From contig QMVQ01000070.1 in the NCBI GenBank assembly GCA_003661185.1, positions 1-7,600 of the forward strand: 7,600 bases of DNA. Direction: 5' to 3'. The notes under the pieces were generated by a model that saw nothing but the letters and a program-made list of their open reading frames with translations, did no database searches and was not told where the DNA came from. The position numbers were made by a program, and so were the translations under genes. Positions 6,280 to 7,600 of this stretch are shown in pieces. This stretch comes from Candidatus Alkanophagales archaeon. GTDB lineage: Archaea; Halobacteriota; Syntropharchaeia; Alkanophagales; B39-G2. How positions within the stretch are numbered: the first letter of the stretch is position 1; each line of letters opens with the position of its first letter.

Positions 6280-7600
6280 CTACGCCCCCTGCGCCGCTGC
6301 CAGCGCTATGCGCTCAAGCGGGCGGTGGAACTCCGGCAACACTTTCCTAATTTTGAAAAATTTCCCGGAAGTCATCTCCGGAGAGTAAGCCTGCGTTCCT
6401 GCGTCCAAGCAGACGGCGGCGCACGCACACGGTATTATGAAGCCCTTTGACGCTCTTGTGACGACGTGCTCGCCCGACATTACGCCTGGAGCACCACCGC
6501 CATAAGTGGCGTGCGTTAGCCACTCATAAGTGATGGCGGTGCCGAGCGCTCTGCCGAAGTCCACAGACGGCAGCCCTGTCTGCATCCCCAACAAGTCATT
6601 ATAAAAAAGCATGGCAGATGGTGCACTTTGAACGGCTCTCGATGCGCCGACACTCTGGATGGTCGCCGCAAGCAGCCCTGCAGCGGCATATGCATTCCAC
6701 AACGCCACGTCTCTCGGTGCGTAAACCTTAAAGCCCGACGGTAGCTCTTTCTCCACGAATATCACGCCATCCTCCAAGGCTCTTTTCACCACCGCCTCGA
6801 TGATGTCCACAAGCGTCCCTCTCCCATGTTCCTTCACGAGCTCGTAAACCATATTCCCACCGTTCAGCCCTTGGTAACCAAAACCGAGGAGCTGAAAGCG
6901 CTCGTAGGGCCCTACGGCGTTCCCAGATTCAAATGCGGCGGCATGTTCCAGCATCGAGGCAAGCGCTACGGCGTCAAACGTTCTCTTACCTGCAAGTGCC
7001 ACTATCGTGTTTATTGTAGGGCTTCGGTAAGCAATGCCCATCGTTTCAAGCTTCGTCGGGAACGCAAGCAGCGCAGAAACTGCCCCGCCCGGCGAGACAG
7101 TCTGCGGATACCTACCGAGAAGTGCCGCCTTCAGCATATCCACGCCGTCAAAGACGCCGAGCTTAAAAATCTTGATTATTGCATATGCGACTGCTGCTGC
7201 CGACACCAAATATACCTGCGAGTAACCCGCCCCCGTCTCAACACGAGCCTTTGGCAACTGAACGATGAGGGAAGTGTCGAGAACCTTGACATCGGCGTCG
7301 TCACTCCCTTCCACTTTTATCATCCTTTTAACCTCATCAGCAATCGCCCCTATGTTCTCGACGAGCGGCAAGTCCAGTTCCCTGCCGAGAATCCTGCACT
7401 CGCAGCCTATCGCCATCGTGCCCCCGACGCTTGCTGTCTTCAGAGAATCCTCAAGCTTCTTCACATCCACAATCGCAGTCCGCTTTATGCAGTAAAGCAT
7501 TTCCCTGATGGCTGCATTCCTCAGCGGACTTATAGCGCTCAACGGAACCCTCTCGGCAAGTAACTTCCCCCTGTCATCATGGATACTTATTCTGTCCTCT
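6280..7600 (-). CDS. mcrB: Methyl/alkyl-coenzyme M reductase beta subunit, 5' end beyond window
   Basis: This is the beta subunit of the nickel F430 reductase. The frame is open to the window edge. The first visible codons read EDRISIHDDRGKLLAERVPL and align with the N-terminus of methanogen McrB, so only about eight residues plus the start codon are missing. The TTG at 7542 is internal, not the start. Counting from codon 7599-7597 as 1, landmarks are LSAISPLRNAAIREM (20-34), LLGRYPQTV (160-168), LLGFGYQGLNGGN (237-249), ALWNAYAAAGLLAAT (299-313), and TGLPSVDFG (341-349). The CoB/active-site stretch at 360-390 keeps Tyr366 (canonical 367) and His378 (379). Canonical Phe361 and Phe362 are Trp and Leu. 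The gene ends TAG TAG, followed at once by the mcrA ATG in the same frame. It is first in the visible operon. Confidence 0.95.
   Translation of the reverse strand, partial: EDRISIHDDRGKLLAERVPLSAISPLRNAAIREMLYCIKRTAIVDVKKLEDSLKTASVGGTMAIGCECRILGRELDLPLVENIGAIADEVKRMIKVEGSDDADVKVLDTSLIVQLPKARVETGAGYSQVYLVSAAAVAYAIIKIFKLGVFDGVDMLKAALLGRYPQTVSPGGAVSALLAFPTKLETMGIAYRSPTINTIVALAGKRTFDAVALASMLEHAAAFESGNAVGPYERFQLLGFGYQGLNGGNMVYELVKEHGRGTLVDIIEAVVKRALEDGVIFVEKELPSGFKVYAPRDVALWNAYAAAGLLAATIQSVGASRAVQSAPSAMLFYNDLLGMQTGLPSVDFGRALGTAITYEWLTHATYGGGAPGVMSGEHVVTRASKGFIIPCACAAVCLDAGTQAYSPEMTSGKFFKIRKVLPEFHRPLERIALAAAQGA
6285..6290 (-). promoter_or_regulatory. Probable Shine-Dalgarno site of mcrA
   Basis: AGGGGG on the minus strand lies in the last codons of mcrB, eight bases before ATG 6276. 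It is a fair purine-rich match and supports initiation at this ATG directly after two stop codons. Confidence 0.45.

Noticed and set aside
6826..7563. A 245-codon open frame on the plus strand inside mcrB
   Set aside because: It is antisense to conserved McrB with low-complexity Cys/His/Arg-rich composition and no domain signature, so it is a shadow frame.
1..7600. CRISPR array, tRNA, rRNA, insertion sequence or integrase
   Set aside because: No spaced direct repeats, cloverleaf-like sequence, rRNA signature, transposase or terminal inverted repeats were seen on either strand.

Overview
This window looks like archaeal chromosome. It carries a methyl/alkyl-coenzyme M reductase operon, a Brix-domain ribosome biogenesis protein and archaeal-style promoter and terminator sequences. 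The host is probably a methane- or alkane-metabolising archaeon. The Mcr subunits depart from methanogen and ANME consensus mainly in the substrate cavity, as expected for alkyl-CoM reductases (Acr) of multi-carbon alkane oxidisers such as Syntropharchaeia or other divergent Mcr lineages. The exact lineage cannot be fixed from this sequence.

Layout, left to right. Bases 1-867 (minus) hold a DNA glycosylase of the HhH-GPD superfamily, cut at its C-terminus by the window edge. It is open for all 289 visible codons. A short divergent control region follows at about 868-960. Bases 880-3198 (plus) encode a 772-residue glycogen-debranching-type amylo-alpha-1,6-glucosidase, whose true start may be GTG 961. 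It converges on a Brix protein at about 3262-3750 (minus). Bases 3825-7600 (minus) are the operon mcrB-mcrA-mcrG, with mcrB cut near its N-terminus. Intergenic gaps inside the operon are a few bases, and neither mcrD nor mcrC lies between the genes. A T-rich terminator-like tract follows mcrG.

The three Mcr subunits should form the alpha2beta2gamma2 nickel F430 enzyme. The Ni ligand glutamine, the residues that bind coenzyme B and coenzyme M, the beta active-site tyrosine and the C-terminal alpha signature are all present. The alpha active-site tyrosine (Tyr333 in the Methanothermobacter marburgensis enzyme), Phe330, Tyr444, the thioglycine position Gly445 and the methyl-glutamine position Gln400 are all replaced. 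Gamma Leu117 has become Tyr and beta Phe361 has become Trp. The cofactor machinery is therefore kept while the alkyl pocket is rebuilt. This is the strongest candidate for unusual biology in the window. Canonical residue numbers and sequences come from memory, not from an alignment run here. The glycosylase, debranching enzyme and Brix protein look like housekeeping neighbours with no evident link to alkane metabolism.
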